Source: Lachnospiraceae bacterium (GTDB taxonomy: Bacteria > Bacillota > Clostridia > Lachnospirales > Lachnospiraceae). Taken from it: 64,000 bases of DNA. The position numbers and the translations under genes are program-made. Every line of letters starts with the position of its first letter. The first letter of the stretch is position 1. This document shows positions 8,365 through 16,969 of this stretch, one piece after another. The stretch lies in the NCBI GenBank assembly GCA_021770785.1, contig JAETQH010000021.1:1-64000 (forward strand). Reading direction: 5' to 3'. Below the pieces are notes generated by a model. That model saw only the letters and a program-made list of their open reading frames with translations. It was not told where the DNA came from and made no database searches.

Positions 8365-9018
8365 TTAGCTGCCGCTTTCTCTTGCCTTCTTGTTCCTTGC
8401 TACATTGTAGGATAACTGCATGAGACTATCGGACAGATGTACATTCTCCACCACCACATCCTTGTCTAACAGCTCCAGATCCACATGGGCGAAATTCCAA
8501 ATTGCGTGTATTCCGGCGTCCACCAGACGGTTTGCAATGGCATCCGCCTTTGCCTTGGGCATGGTAAGGGCTGCAATGTCCACCTGATTCTCGGCGCAGA
8601 ACTGCTCTAACTCCTCTAACATGTGAATTTTGATGCCCCGGACGGTGACACCGTCTAACGCCGGATTAACGTCAAAGAGCCCGATAATCATAAAGCCTAA
8701 TTTTTCAAATTTTACATAGTTTGCCAGTGCCTGACCGAGATTTCCCGCTCCTATCACGATAATATTATGCTTTTCATTTAAGCCTAAAATCTTTCCGATT
8801 TCCTCGTACAGATATTTTACATTATAGCCGTAGCCCTGCTGACCGAAGCCGCCGAAATTATTCAAATCCTGCCGTATCTGGGACGCCGTTACATTCATCC
8901 GTTTACTCAAATCATTTGACGAAATACGCTCTACTCCGTCATCTATCAATTCCCCCAAATAACGATAGTAACGCGGCATTCTCCGTATTACAGCCTGGGA
9001 TATTTCTTTTTCTTCCAC
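8365..9018 (-). CDS. rex: Redox-sensing transcriptional repressor Rex
   Basis: A 217-aa Rex: N-terminal winged helix (ISSNDLSKRMNVTASQIRQDL) followed by a Rossmann domain with the NAD(H) motif VIGAGNLGQALANY and the conserved IWNFAHVDL and VHLSDSLMQLSY. Rex senses the NADH/NAD+ ratio and represses fermentation and NADH-recycling genes. It is full length and co-directional with the coiled-coil gene 13 nt downstream. The 76-nt gap to the ABC-F gene should hold its promoter, but I found no convincing Rex operator (TTGTGAA..TTCACAA type) for autoregulation. Confidence 0.96.
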   Translation of the reverse strand: MEEKEISQAVIRRMPRYYRYLGELIDDGVERISSNDLSKRMNVTASQIRQDLNNFGGFGQQGYGYNVKYLYEEIGKILGLNEKHNIIVIGAGNLGQALANYVKFEKLGFMIIGLFDVNPALDGVTVRGIKIHMLEELEQFCAENQVDIAALTMPKAKADAIANRLVDAGIHAIWNFAHVDLELLDKDVVVENVHLSDSLMQLSYNVARNKKARESGS

Positions 9019-9094
9019 TTAAGATGCCCACCTTCCTGCACTTTTTAATCAATATTATAGTGATTGAAAATCCATCTGTCAATGTGTGAAAATT

Positions 9095-11026
9095 TTAACT
9101 ATCTAACTCCATGGACAATTCTTCCCACTGTTCGTAACATTTTTCCAACTCTGCCCTGCACGCCGATTGCTTTGCGGAAAGCTCGTTCAGTTTTGCGGAA
9201 TTAACCGCATTTTCCGGCAGCACAAACTGTTCATCAATCTCTGCAATCTGCGCCTCTAACCGTTCAATTTGTTCCTCTGTCCGTTTCAGGCTGTTTTCGA
9301 TTTTCCGAATCCTTGCCTGCTCCGCCTTCTGGCTCTGCCAGTCCACCTTTGCGGCAGGGGCGGCTTCCCCGGTTTCCCCTGTCACTTCTTTCGTCTGCTC
9401 CGCCACATAAATTTTCGTGAAATCATCTTTTTTCTCTAAATAATAATCGTAATTGCCGATGTAATTGACCACTGTCTCCCCGGTCAAATCCAGAATCCTT
9501 GTGGCAGTCCGGTTGATAAAATAACGGTCATGAGACACGAAAAATACGGTTCCGGTGTACTGGTTCAAGGCGGATTCTAAGATTTCCTTGGAGGTAATAT
9601 CCAGATGGTTGGTGGGCTCGTCCAAAATCAGAAAATTAGCGTCGGAGAGCATTAATTTTGCCAGAGAGACTCGCCCTCTCTCCCCACCGCTTAAATCCCC
9701 AATCCGTTTAAAGACGTCATCATCCGTAAACAAAAACGCTGCCAGGACATTCCTCACCTTCGTCTGGCTTAAGGTAGGATAGGCATCGGCAATTTCCTCA
9801 AAAATCGTCTTTTCCATATGGAGCAGCTGGTGCTCCTGGTCGTAATACCCGATATGGACATTGGCTCCTAAGGTAACGCTTCCGCTGTCCGCCTCCACCA
9901 GGTTATTGATAATCTTTAAAATTGTGGTTTTCCCTGTGCCGTTATTTCCGATTAAGGCTACCCGTTCTCCCCGTTTTATCTCAAAGGAGATATCAGAAAA
10001 CAGCTTCACCGGAGGATAGGCTTTCGCTAAGTGCTCCACCGAAAGCACGTCATTGCCGCTGGTGACATTGGGCTCCAACACGATTTTAATATCCGTATTT
10101 TCCTCCGTGGGCTTCTCTAACCGCTCTATCTTATCTAACATCTTTTCACGGCTCTCGGCACGTTTGATGGATTTCTCCCGGTTGAAGGATTTCAGCTTTG
10201 CAATCACTTCCTCCTGATGCTTGATTTCCCGCTGCTGATTATAGTACTGCTTTAACAAATCCTCCCGCACCTTTGCTTTCTTCCTTGCAAAAGCAGTATA
10301 ATTTCCCTGATAAACATAGGATTTATGCTGAAAAATCTCAATGACCTTAGTGACCACCCGGTCTAAAAAATAACGGTCATGGGCCACAATGACAACGGCG
10401 CCCTTGTAGTTTAGCAGAAAAGTCTCCAGCCAGCGGATAGATTCCATATCCAGATGGTTGGTGGGCTCATCTAACAGCAGCACGTCCGGTTTGGTCACCA
10501 GAAGTTTGCCTAAGGACACACGGGTTTTCTGACCGCCGGAGAGCTCGCTCATCCGTTTTGAAAACTCTTCCTCCGGAAAGCCCAGTCCCTTTAAAATACC
10601 AATCACCTCGCTGCGGTAGGAATAGCCCTCCAACAGTTCAAATTCATGGTTTAATTTGTGATAATCCTCTAAAAGCCCCTCTAACTCTGCCCCCGTAAGG
10701 TGGTTCATCTTCTCTTCCATTCCCCGGAGTTTTTCTTCCATCTGTAAAATGTCTTTTCTGGAATTTAGCACCTCTTCATAGATGGTAGCCCGGCCGGAAA
10801 CGTCCTGATACTGCGCTAAGTAGCCGATGGTTTTATCCTTCGATAACACCACCTCGCCCGTATCGGCAGTTTCTTCCCTCATAATTATTTTAAGCAGCGT
10901 AGACTTGCCGGCACCATTGATGCCGACAATCGCTGCTTTTTCATTTGCTTCAATATGAAAATTGACGTCCTTTAATATTTCATCCGTCCCGAAGGATTTC
11001 GAGATATTCTGACATGATAAAATCAT
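9095..11026 (-). CDS. ABC-F family ATPase (YdiF-like ribosome-associated factor)
   Basis: A 643-aa protein with two ABC domains and no membrane segments. Domain 1 has Walker [12 protein letters not shown], signature [12 protein letters not shown] and Walker [12 protein letters not shown]. Domain 2 has [23 protein letters not shown] and [12 protein letters not shown]. The inter-domain arm includes the Lys/Arg-rich [24 protein letters not shown], and a C-terminal coiled coil runs from about residue 560. ABC-F proteins act on the ribosome in translation control or antibiotic protection. Length and layout fit housekeeping YdiF/Uup-like types rather than clear resistance proteins. ATG overlaps the icd stop by 4 nt. 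Confidence 0.92.
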   Translation of the reverse strand: MILSCQNISKSFGTDEILKDVNFHIEANEKAAIVGINGAGKSTLLKIIMREETADTGEVVLSKDKTIGYLAQYQDVSGRATIYEEVLNSRKDILQMEEKLRGMEEKMNHLTGAELEGLLEDYHKLNHEFELLEGYSYRSEVIGILKGLGFPEEEFSKRMSELSGGQKTRVSLGKLLVTKPDVLLLDEPTNHLDMESIRWLETFLLNYKGAVVIVAHDRYFLDRVVTKVIEIFQHKSYVYQGNYTAFARKKAKVREDLLKQYYNQQREIKHQEEVIAKLKSFNREKSIKRAESREKMLDKIERLEKPTEENTDIKIVLEPNVTSGNDVLSVEHLAKAYPPVKLFSDISFEIKRGERVALIGNNGTGKTTILKIINNLVEADSGSVTLGANVHIGYYDQEHQLLHMEKTIFEEIADAYPTLSQTKVRNVLAAFLFTDDDVFKRIGDLSGGERGRVSLAKLMLSDANFLILDEPTNHLDITSKEILESALNQYTGTVFFVSHDRYFINRTATRILDLTGETVVNYIGNYDYYLEKKDDFTKIYVAEQTKEVTGETGEAAPAAKVDWQSQKAEQARIRKIENSLKRTEEQIERLEAQIAEIDEQFVLPENAVNSAKLNELSAKQSACRAELEKCYEQWEELSMELDS

Positions 11027-12231
11027 ATTTCTTCCTCTAATGTTGCTCTGATTGCTTTGATAAAATCTTCGCTGTTTAATACCACTGGATTTGGATTTGT
11101 GGTAATTAGCGCAAGGTCTTTTGTCATTTTACCATCTTCAATGGTCTTGATACAAGCCTTTTCTAATTTTTCTGCAAAGGCGGTCAGCTCGCTGTTGCCG
11201 TCAAGCTCGCCTCTCTTCTTTAATGCCCCGGTCCATGCAAAAATAGTTGCCACGGAGTTGGTGGAGGTTTCCTCACCCTTTAAGTGTTTGTAATAGTGGC
11301 GCTGTACGGTGCCGTGAGCTGCCTCATATTCGTAGTAGCCGTCCGGTGATACCAGAACGGAGGTCATCATGGCAAGGGAGCCAAAGGCGCTGGATACCAT
11401 ATCACTCATAACGTCACCGTCATAGTTTTTGCAGGCCCAGATGTAGCCGCCCTCGGATTTCATCACACGTGCCACTGCATCATCAATCAGGGTATAGAAA
11501 TACTCAATGCCTGCGGCATCAAATTTTTCTTTGTACTCTGCGTCAAAGATTTCCTGGAAAATATCCTTGAAGGTATGGTCATATTTCTTGGAAATGGTGT
11601 CCTTGGTAGCAAACCATAAATCCTGCTTTATGTCTAAGGCATAGTTAAAGCAGCTCTTTGCAAAGCTCTCGATGGAATTGCAGAGGTTGTGCTGTCCCTG
11701 AATTACGCCTGCCCCTGTGAAATTATGAATCAGCTCTCTGGTCTCGGTACCATCCTCGGCGGTGTAAACCAGCTCGCATTTTCCTGCGCCCGGAATTTTC
11801 ATTTCCGTTGCTTTATAGACATCACCATAGGCATGACGTGCAATGGTGATAGGTTTCTTCCAGTTTTTCACGCAGGGCTCAATGCCTTTTACAATAATCG
11901 GCGCACGGAATACGGTTCCGTCTAACATGGCACGTATGGTTCCGTTGGGGCTTTTCCACATCTCTTTTAAATTGTACTCTGTCATACGTGCCGCATTAGG
12001 GGTAATGGTAGCGCATTTTACCGCCACGCCGTATTTTCTGGTAGCATTGGCAGAATCAACCGTCACCTGGTCGTTGGTCTCATTGCGGTGCTCTAAACCA
12101 AGGTCATAGTACTCCGTATTTAACTCAATAAACGGTGTCAACAGCTCGTCTTTAATCATCTGCCAGAGGATACGGGTCATCTCGTCCCCGTCCATCTCTA
12201 CTAAAGGGGTTGTCATTTTAATTTTTTCCAT
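11023..12231 (-). CDS. icd: NADP-dependent isocitrate dehydrogenase (eukaryotic-type, subfamily II)
   Basis: A 402-aa enzyme converting isocitrate to 2-oxoglutarate and CO2. The N-terminus ([16 protein letters not shown]) and the substrate region ([25 protein letters not shown]) are those of eukaryotic-like IDH, as are [13 protein letters not shown] and [10 protein letters not shown]. It is not the E. coli type. It sits 43 nt downstream of the GntR gene, itself behind the Re-citrate synthase-like gene, so the unit makes glutamate precursors through the oxidative branch. No aconitase gene lies in the window. AGGACA about 6 nt before ATG is the RBS. Confidence 0.95.
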   Translation of the reverse strand: MEKIKMTTPLVEMDGDEMTRILWQMIKDELLTPFIELNTEYYDLGLEHRNETNDQVTVDSANATRKYGVAVKCATITPNAARMTEYNLKEMWKSPNGTIRAMLDGTVFRAPIIVKGIEPCVKNWKKPITIARHAYGDVYKATEMKIPGAGKCELVYTAEDGTETRELIHNFTGAGVIQGQHNLCNSIESFAKSCFNYALDIKQDLWFATKDTISKKYDHTFKDIFQEIFDAEYKEKFDAAGIEYFYTLIDDAVARVMKSEGGYIWACKNYDGDVMSDMVSSAFGSLAMMTSVLVSPDGYYEYEAAHGTVQRHYYKHLKGEETSTNSVATIFAWTGALKKRGELDGNSELTAFAEKLEKACIKTIEDGKMTKDLALITTNPNPVVLNSEDFIKAIRATLEEEI

Positions 12232-12274
12232 AATTGTCCTGCCTTTCTCTTTTTACTGCCAATTTTACTGTTTA

Positions 12275-12937
12275 TTATTCACCAAAAACATGATCCCAGC
12301 CATGGCTGTCAATGTTATGGATGGTGTTCATAATGTGTTCGTTCGCCAGCTTTTCCGCCAAATCCGCATCGTGGAGCTTTAACGCCTCCACAATCTTGCG
12401 GTGCTCGCTAACGGAGTTTACCGCCCGTTTATTTTCCGCTAAGGTAACCTTTCTCACCCGCTGTAAATAATGGTGGAAATCCACTAAAATATGGCGCATT
12501 TCCCGGCTGCCCGAAGAATTATACAATATCTCGTGAAAGCGGTTGTCTAACTCCAGTACCTGCTCCGAATTGCCCTTTTCCACATGGAAATCCGACAGGT
12601 AAATGTTCTCTTCCAGCTCGTCTAACTGCTCCTTGGTGATGTTCTCCGCCGCCCATTTAGCGCAGAGTCCCTCTAACCGGGAGCGTATCTCATAAATATC
12701 CCGGATATCCTTCTGGGATATCCCAACCACATAAGCGCCCTTATTGGGAATGATGGTTACCAGCCCTTCTAATTCTAACTGGCGCAGCGCCTCCCTGACG
12801 GGAGTCCGGCTGACGCCAAGTTCTTCGCCGATGGTCTTTTCCTTTAACTCTTCCTCCGGTTCGTATTTCCCGGAAAGGATATTTTCCCGGATGGTGCGGA
12901 ACACCCGGGAACTTAGTGAATAATTATCTTCTCCCAT
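12275..12937 (-). CDS. GntR-family transcriptional regulator, FCD (FadR-type) subfamily
   Basis: A 220-aa protein with an N-terminal winged helix (EELGVSRTPVREALRQLELEGLV, about residues 35-60) and a C-terminal FCD ligand domain (IYEIRSRLEGLCAKWAA, RFHEILYNSSGSREM, EHRKIVEALKLHDADLAE). The His and Asp residues typical of metal or carboxylate binding are present. GAGGTGG 5 nt before ATG 12937 makes this start better than the track start at 12970, whose extra 11 residues overlap the previous gene. It lies between the Re-citrate synthase-like gene and icd. The perfect palindrome at 14436-14457 in the promoter of this operon fits the FCD operator pattern TTGTnnACAA, so autoregulation in response to an organic acid is inferred. 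Confidence 0.93.
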   Translation of the reverse strand: MGEDNYSLSSRVFRTIRENILSGKYEPEEELKEKTIGEELGVSRTPVREALRQLELEGLVTIIPNKGAYVVGISQKDIRDIYEIRSRLEGLCAKWAAENITKEQLDELEENIYLSDFHVEKGNSEQVLELDNRFHEILYNSSGSREMRHILVDFHHYLQRVRKVTLAENKRAVNSVSEHRKIVEALKLHDADLAEKLANEHIMNTIHNIDSHGWDHVFGE

Positions 12938-12947
12938 GTCTGCCACC

Positions 12948-14348
12948 TCATGCCTGCAGCGAAATGCCAAGCTTTTTACAGCATTGGTTGATTTCTTCCA
13001 CCAGCTCTTTGTCGGTAAGCACTGTCACACGTCCGTCCTCGTACTGTTGATCCACCCACTCTTTTACCATTTTTACCAGCTCGGAGGTTTTGTCCACGCT
13101 GTTCTCCTTCGGCAGATGGTAATAGCTATTCATCCAGTGAGCGATGCCTGCCAGACCGGAGGTGTTAGAAACAGATACTAAAGGCGGTCTCTTTAAGAAT
13201 TTATCGGTATCAAAAATGTTGTAGATTTCTTCGTTTTTCAAAAGTCCGTCCGCATGGATGCCTGCCCTTGTGACATTGAAATTGCTGCCGACGAAAGGCG
13301 TCCGTTCCGGCTGCACATAGCCTAACTCCTTCTCGAAGTACTCCGACAGCTCCGTAATAACCGTTGTGTCCATGCCGTCTAAAGTTCCCTTTAACTGGGC
13401 GTACTCAAATACCATTGCCTCTAAAGGCGTATTTCCGGTTCTCTCCCCGATGCCGAACAGGGAACAGTTGACACCGCTGGCACCGTAGAGCCATGCCGTG
13501 GTGGAGTTGTTGACCGCCTTGTAAAAATCGTTGTGGCCATGCCACTCAATCAGCTCTGATGGCACTCCGGCATGGGTGGTAAGTCCGTAGATAATTCCCG
13601 GCACACTCCGCGGTATCACGGCACCCGGGAAGTTGACGCCGTAGCCCATGGTATCGCAGGCACGGATTTTGATTGGTATTTTATATTCCTCCATCAGCTT
13701 CATCAGCTCCACACAGAAAGGGATCACAAATCCGTAAATATCAGACCGGGTGATGTCCTCTAAATGGCAGCGGGGGCTGATACCTGTCTCTAAGCACTCA
13801 CGGATTACACTTAAGTAAAGGTTCATGACCTCCCTTCTGGTCATCTTCATCTTATAGAAGATATGGTAATCCGAGCAGCTCACCAGAATGCCCGTCTCCC
13901 GCAGTCCGATTTCCTTTACTAACTGGAAATCCTGTTTGCTGGCGCGAATCCAGCTGGTGACCTCCGGAAACTGATAACCCCTCTCTAAGCATTTGTAAAC
14001 GGCGTCCCTGTCCTTTTTGCTGTATAAGAAAAATTCACTCTGGCGGATTAAGCCCTTCGGCCCGCCTAACTTGTGAAGATAGTCATAGATAGTCACAATC
14101 TGCTCCGTGGTGTAAGGTGCTCTTGACTGCTGCCCGTCACGGAAGGTGGTATCTGTAATCCAGATATGCTCCGGCATATTGTGAGGCACAATTCTGTCGT
14201 TGAACGCAATCTTTGGTATTTCCTCGTAGGGAAAGAGATTATGGAACACATTGGGCTGTTCCACGTCCGCCAGTTGGTAAAAGTGTTCCTCTAACTGCAA
14301 CAGGTTTGTTTTTTTATTCATTACAACTTCTCTTAAATCTTCCTTCAT
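12948..14348 (-). CDS. Re-type citrate synthase-like enzyme (HMGL/isopropylmalate synthase-like family)
   Basis: A 466-aa TIM-barrel enzyme with the DRE metallolyase motifs: ITDTTFRDGQQSRAPYT near the N-terminus and the metal-binding WHGHNDFY. The sequence pattern (HFYQLADVEQPNVFHNLFPYEEIPKI..., FVGSNFNVTRAGIHADGL) resembles the Clostridium kluyveri Re-citrate synthase group more than true LeuA or NifV, from memory. The neighbouring IDH supports a citrate role; homocitrate or isopropylmalate synthase are the alternatives. AAAGGAGA 7-8 nt before ATG 14348 makes it the start, rather than the track Met at 14408. Operon order: this gene, GntR, icd, ABC-F. A separate Si-type citrate synthase lies at 42421. 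Confidence 0.8.
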   Translation of the reverse strand: MKEDLREVVMNKKTNLLQLEEHFYQLADVEQPNVFHNLFPYEEIPKIAFNDRIVPHNMPEHIWITDTTFRDGQQSRAPYTTEQIVTIYDYLHKLGGPKGLIRQSEFFLYSKKDRDAVYKCLERGYQFPEVTSWIRASKQDFQLVKEIGLRETGILVSCSDYHIFYKMKMTRREVMNLYLSVIRECLETGISPRCHLEDITRSDIYGFVIPFCVELMKLMEEYKIPIKIRACDTMGYGVNFPGAVIPRSVPGIIYGLTTHAGVPSELIEWHGHNDFYKAVNNSTTAWLYGASGVNCSLFGIGERTGNTPLEAMVFEYAQLKGTLDGMDTTVITELSEYFEKELGYVQPERTPFVGSNFNVTRAGIHADGLLKNEEIYNIFDTDKFLKRPPLVSVSNTSGLAGIAHWMNSYYHLPKENSVDKTSELVKMVKEWVDQQYEDGRVTVLTDKELVEEINQCCKKLGISLQA

Positions 14349-14435
14349 AACAACATCTCCTTTGCCTGATACCATTGATGTGTACCTATGCGGCATCATT
14401 TTTATCATTAAAAATTATACTGCATATTTTTGCAC

Positions 14436-14457
14436 GTATAATTGTATACAATTATAC
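14436..14457. promoter_or_regulatory. Perfect 22-bp palindrome, likely GntR/FCD operator
   Basis: GTATAATTGTATACAATTATAC is identical to its reverse complement. Its core TTGTATACAA fits the FCD-type GntR consensus TnGTnnACnA. It lies 11 nt past the -10 box at 14469-14474, so it would cover roughly +5 to +26. That position suits a repressor encoded in the same operon (12275-12937). Confidence 0.85.
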
Positions 14458-14468
14458 TGTTATGTTAA

Positions 14469-14496
14469 ACTATACACGATTCTGTTCTTTTGTCAA
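14469..14496 (-). promoter_or_regulatory. Sigma-A promoter of the Re-citrate synthase-gntR-icd operon
   Basis: On the minus strand TTGACA and TATAGT are separated by 16 nt. The predicted start near 14462 leaves a leader of about 115 nt carrying the palindromic operator. Confidence 0.8.
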
Positions 14497-14577
14497 TGAA
14501 TAAAATTTTATATTTTGTATAACCTGCATTTATAATGTTGTCAGGAAACCATCTGTTTCCGTTTTTTCCCGTTTATG

Positions 14578-15600
14578 CTACCACTTATGCACCGCAACAT
14601 TTACCACCACTTCTTTTTCCCGATTCATGATAACACATTTATTGTCAAATGCGGCGATTGCCTCTTCCGTTGCCTTAGCGATAGCTTTTCTCGCCACGGC
14701 ATCCGGCTCGGCAAGGGGTTCTCCCTCTTTCGGAAGGGCACAGACCACCCTCAGGATATATGCTCTGTCCACATTTTCAATGATGGCAGCAACGCGGTGT
14801 CTCCCCACGCATCGCTGGTATGCTGCCAGAATCACTTCTAAAATAAACCGGATTTCATTCATCTGTTCCGGAAGTATCTCTTCCTCAAACTCTTTTTTAA
14901 TTTGAAAATAATTGCCCTCCTCCGGTTGATGATAGGATAATTTTAATCTTTTCTCCACAGTTTCAAACTGCCCGTCAGAATCAATCATAGCCTTAATGTA
15001 ATTCTTTATCATCCAGTCATACCAGCTTTTTAACTTCACCTCCAGATCGGGCTCAAACCTGGCAGCCTCAATATTGGTATGCAGAATTTTTTTCAACACC
15101 TTTTCCACACGCTGGTAGGAATAAAACTTTTCCCTCCAGGACAGCACCAGCCGTTTCAAATCCCGTTCCGTGGCAAAGAACCCCGTATTGGAATTTTCCT
15201 CCTCTGTACGGATCTTTTTACACATCTCTTTATAGGAAATACTGTCGTTGATAGGCTCTAACAAATCATCCGCCACCCGGCAGGGCTTAATAATTACCTT
15301 GAAGGTCTTACACTGGTTCATACATGCTATCGTTTCTTCAATGCAGTCAGAACCGGTCATTGCCACCCGGATAGTTTCCGGTGATATCATCTCTACCATA
15401 GAAAAAATCTCTGCTCCCGTCATTACGGATAATTCTAAAGAGCTGATAAAAACATCCACATTTCTGTTTTCCACCAGCTCAATCCCCCGCTCCGGCAAAG
15501 CGGTAAGCTCATATTCGAAATTCTTATCCACAGATTCTAGAATTGCCCGGATTCGCTCTGCATTCACTTCTTCCGGCTCTACAATTACCACAAAATACAT
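14578..15600 (-). CDS. Pseudo-receiver domain protein of unknown output
   Basis: A 340-aa protein. Residues 1-120 resemble a response-regulator receiver, but the acidic pair is EPEE and the phospho-acceptor Asp position appears as Ser (VDVFISSLELSVMTG where VISDxxMPxMDG is usual). The Thr (VAMTGSD) and Lys (VIIKPCR) remain. The rest (about 140-340) has alpha-helical stretches (KRLVLSWREKFYSYQRVEKVLKKIL) and a beta-rich tail (AYILRVVCALPKEGEPL) that I cannot name. GGAGGGAGGAAC before ATG 15600 is a strong RBS, so the track N-terminal extension is rejected. The promoter is not clear. Head-to-head with the Cys-rich gene 147 nt away. Confidence 0.82.
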   Translation of the reverse strand: MYFVVIVEPEEVNAERIRAILESVDKNFEYELTALPERGIELVENRNVDVFISSLELSVMTGAEIFSMVEMISPETIRVAMTGSDCIEETIACMNQCKTFKVIIKPCRVADDLLEPINDSISYKEMCKKIRTEEENSNTGFFATERDLKRLVLSWREKFYSYQRVEKVLKKILHTNIEAARFEPDLEVKLKSWYDWMIKNYIKAMIDSDGQFETVEKRLKLSYHQPEEGNYFQIKKEFEEEILPEQMNEIRFILEVILAAYQRCVGRHRVAAIIENVDRAYILRVVCALPKEGEPLAEPDAVARKAIAKATEEAIAAFDNKCVIMNREKEVVVNVAVHKW

Positions 15601-15746
15601 TTTGTTCCTCCCTCCATCTGAAGCTTCTTTCCTATTTATCATATCAAATTCCGTTTCGTATCACAATCTTTTTCAAAATTTCTGTAACACATATTTCTAA
15701 GGCACATATGATACAGTGTAAACAAAAAAACTTGGAGGTTTCAAAC

Positions 15747-15998
15747 ATGAGTGATTTAGCTGCAACAAACTGTGGTGGTGGATGTTCTTGTAACGATGGA
15801 GGATGCGGCGGCTGCGGTTCCATTCTCTGGATTATCCTGTTATTGTGCTGCTGTGGCGGAAACAATGGTTTCGGCTGTGGCAACAACAACGGCTGCGGCG
15901 GTTGTGGAAATGATTGTCTCTGGATTATCATTTTATTATTCTGCTGCGGAGGAAATGGTTTCGGCTGTGGCAATAACAACGGATGTGGCTGCTTCTAA
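15747..15998 (+). CDS. Cysteine/glycine-rich small protein with two hydrophobic repeats
   Basis: An 83-aa protein starting MSDLAATNCGGG, with GGAGG 8 nt before ATG 15747. The track ORF from 15543 is an artefactual extension. It has 17 Cys and two imperfect repeats: CGSILWIILLLCCCGGNNGFGCGNNNGCG and CLWIIILLFCCGGNGFGCGNNNGCGC. Each repeat is a short hydrophobic segment (about 8 residues) followed by a Cys/Gly/Asn-rich segment. Similar Lachnospiraceae proteins are often auto-labelled chorion class high-cysteine protein; function unknown. The hydrophobic/Gly pattern also recalls YjcZ-type small sporulation proteins. Metal binding, disulfide-linked surface layer or membrane association are all possible. 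Monocistronic, with a strong terminator 14 nt after the stop. Confidence 0.85.
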   Translation: MSDLAATNCGGGCSCNDGGCGGCGSILWIILLLCCCGGNNGFGCGNNNGCGGCGNDCLWIIILLFCCGGNGFGCGNNNGCGCF

Positions 15999-16011
15999 GA
16001 GCTGCTTTTCC

Positions 16012-16045
16012 AAAAAGGGGTATCGCATTAGCGATACCCCTTTTT
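16012..16045. terminator. Bidirectional terminator between the Cys-rich gene and a convergent small ORF
   Basis: AAAAAGGGGTATCGC and GCGATACCCCTTTTT form a perfect 15-bp stem with an ATTA loop. It is symmetrical and serves both the plus-strand Cys-rich gene and the minus-strand 49-aa ORF, whose TGA (16045-16047) touches it. Confidence 0.92.
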
Positions 16046-16194
16046 CAGCAACGTTTCTCTTTGTTTCTCTCTTCTCCCTCCTTCTTCTGCTCCTGCAAAA
16101 TCTTTTCATAAATCCTGCACTCCTTCGGAATTCTTTTTCTTTTCACACATTCCTCATCTATCTCATAAACACTGTTATCTTCAATGACAAGCAT
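16045..16194 (-). CDS. 49-aa small basic/acidic protein (below ORF-track cutoff)
   Basis: The frame reads MLVIEDNSVYEIDEECVKRK, continues through RIPKECRIYEKILQEQ and ends ERNKEKRC. AGGAGG lies 8 nt before ATG 16194, an excellent RBS, and the stop abuts a strong terminator, so it is very probably a real gene. It is highly charged with three Cys and no membrane segment. The start has the feel of a small conserved Lachnospiraceae protein, but I cannot assign a function. It is convergent with the Cys-rich gene. Confidence 0.75.
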   Translation of the reverse strand: MLVIEDNSVYEIDEECVKRKRIPKECRIYEKILQEQKKEGEERNKEKRC

Positions 16195-16290
16195 TTCCTG
16201 TCCTCCTGCAATATCTTCTATTTATCTTATGTCCCCTCTGTCATAAAGAACCTTTTCCACTCATAAACTGAAAGAAAAAAGGCTGATTGA

Positions 16291-16617
16291 ATGGAAGAAA
16301 ACACTTTAACTCCCTTTGACAATATGACTCAGACCAGACAGCTTCAAATGTTAAAAACAGTAATTCCTTACATGAAAGGGGGGCAAAAAAAGCAATTTGC
16401 CATATTAATAAAGTATATGGAGCTGCAAAATACCATTCAGGTATTTTCTCAGGAGGATAAGGTGATGTCGATGTGCTCCGTGGATGAGGAGGAAAATTCC
16501 GTTCTTTCCATGTTAAACGAGCTTCGGAAATACTGCTCGGAAAAGGAGTTAGAAACCATTGATATGCTCACTAACCTTTTCTCCATGATGGAAACCTATG
16601 AAACCATTTTTTCTTAA
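16291..16617 (+). CDS. Small conserved hypothetical protein (108 aa)
   Basis: A 108-aa soluble, mostly helical protein (TQTRQLQMLKTVIPYMKGG, KKQFAILIKYMELQNTI, LNELRKYCSEKELETIDML). AAGG lies 8 nt before the ATG. I do not recognise a family. It is followed 13 nt later by another small gene with similar Met/Leu/Lys-rich helices, so they form a two-gene operon closed by a terminator. A role tied to spore or stress biology would be speculation. Confidence 0.75.
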   Translation: MEENTLTPFDNMTQTRQLQMLKTVIPYMKGGQKKQFAILIKYMELQNTIQVFSQEDKVMSMCSVDEEENSVLSMLNELRKYCSEKELETIDMLTNLFSMMETYETIFS

Positions 16618-16630
16618 GAAAGGATAAGTT

Positions 16631-16912
16631 ATGGATTACGATTTTTTAAGCAACAACCCTATGTTAAAGAATATGTCACCGGAAAAATTACAGTTTTTGA
16701 TGAACTTTGCCTCCACAGAAAAGCCAAACAGCATCAATGAGATGATGCCCTTTTTGCTTGGAACGATGAATACGGCTAAGGAGAAGAATATTCAGTTTTC
16801 CGACCCGGAAACGGAGCTTTTGATAGGGATTTTGAAACAGAATATGTCACCGGAAGAGGCGGCGAAGGCGGATAAGATTATTAAGCTGATGAGGGACAGG
16901 AAACGTCATTAA
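16631..16912 (+). CDS. Small conserved hypothetical protein (93 aa)
   Basis: A 93-aa Met-rich helical protein (MDYDFLSNNPMLKNMSPEKLQ..., KQNMSPEEAAKADKIIKLM) containing two NMSPE motifs. AAAGGATAAG precedes the ATG. It is the second gene of the pair starting at 16291, and I recognise no named domain. The duplicated NMSPE-x-x motif may mark an internal repeat of helix-capping segments. Confidence 0.75.
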   Translation: MDYDFLSNNPMLKNMSPEKLQFLMNFASTEKPNSINEMMPFLLGTMNTAKEKNIQFSDPETELLIGILKQNMSPEEAAKADKIIKLMRDRKRH

Positions 16913-16913
16913 G

Positions 16914-16969
16914 CAAAAAAACTTCTCAGGTGCTGCGGTTATTAGCACAGCGTCTGAGAAGTTCTTTTT
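16914..16969. terminator. Bidirectional terminator between the 93-aa gene and the InlB-repeat gene
   Basis: ACTTCTCAGGTGCTG pairs with CAGCGTCTGAGAAGT (two G-U pairs). T-runs flank it on both strands. It serves convergent genes; the stop of the minus-strand gene (16968-16970) lies in the T-run. Confidence 0.88.

Noticed and set aside
9019-9094. Rex operator upstream of rex
   Set aside because: TGTGAAAATTTTAAC is only a weak half-match to the Rex consensus, so not claimed.
14520-14577. GGAAAC/GTTTCC hairpin with GTTTTTT as a terminator
   Set aside because: The T-run is on the plus strand where no upstream gene exists; on the minus strand no T-run follows, so it was not called.
15543-15998. 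151-aa ORF including the Cys-rich protein
   Set aside because: The first 68 codons overlap the divergent pseudo-receiver gene and lack an RBS; ATG 15747 has GGAGG at 8 nt.
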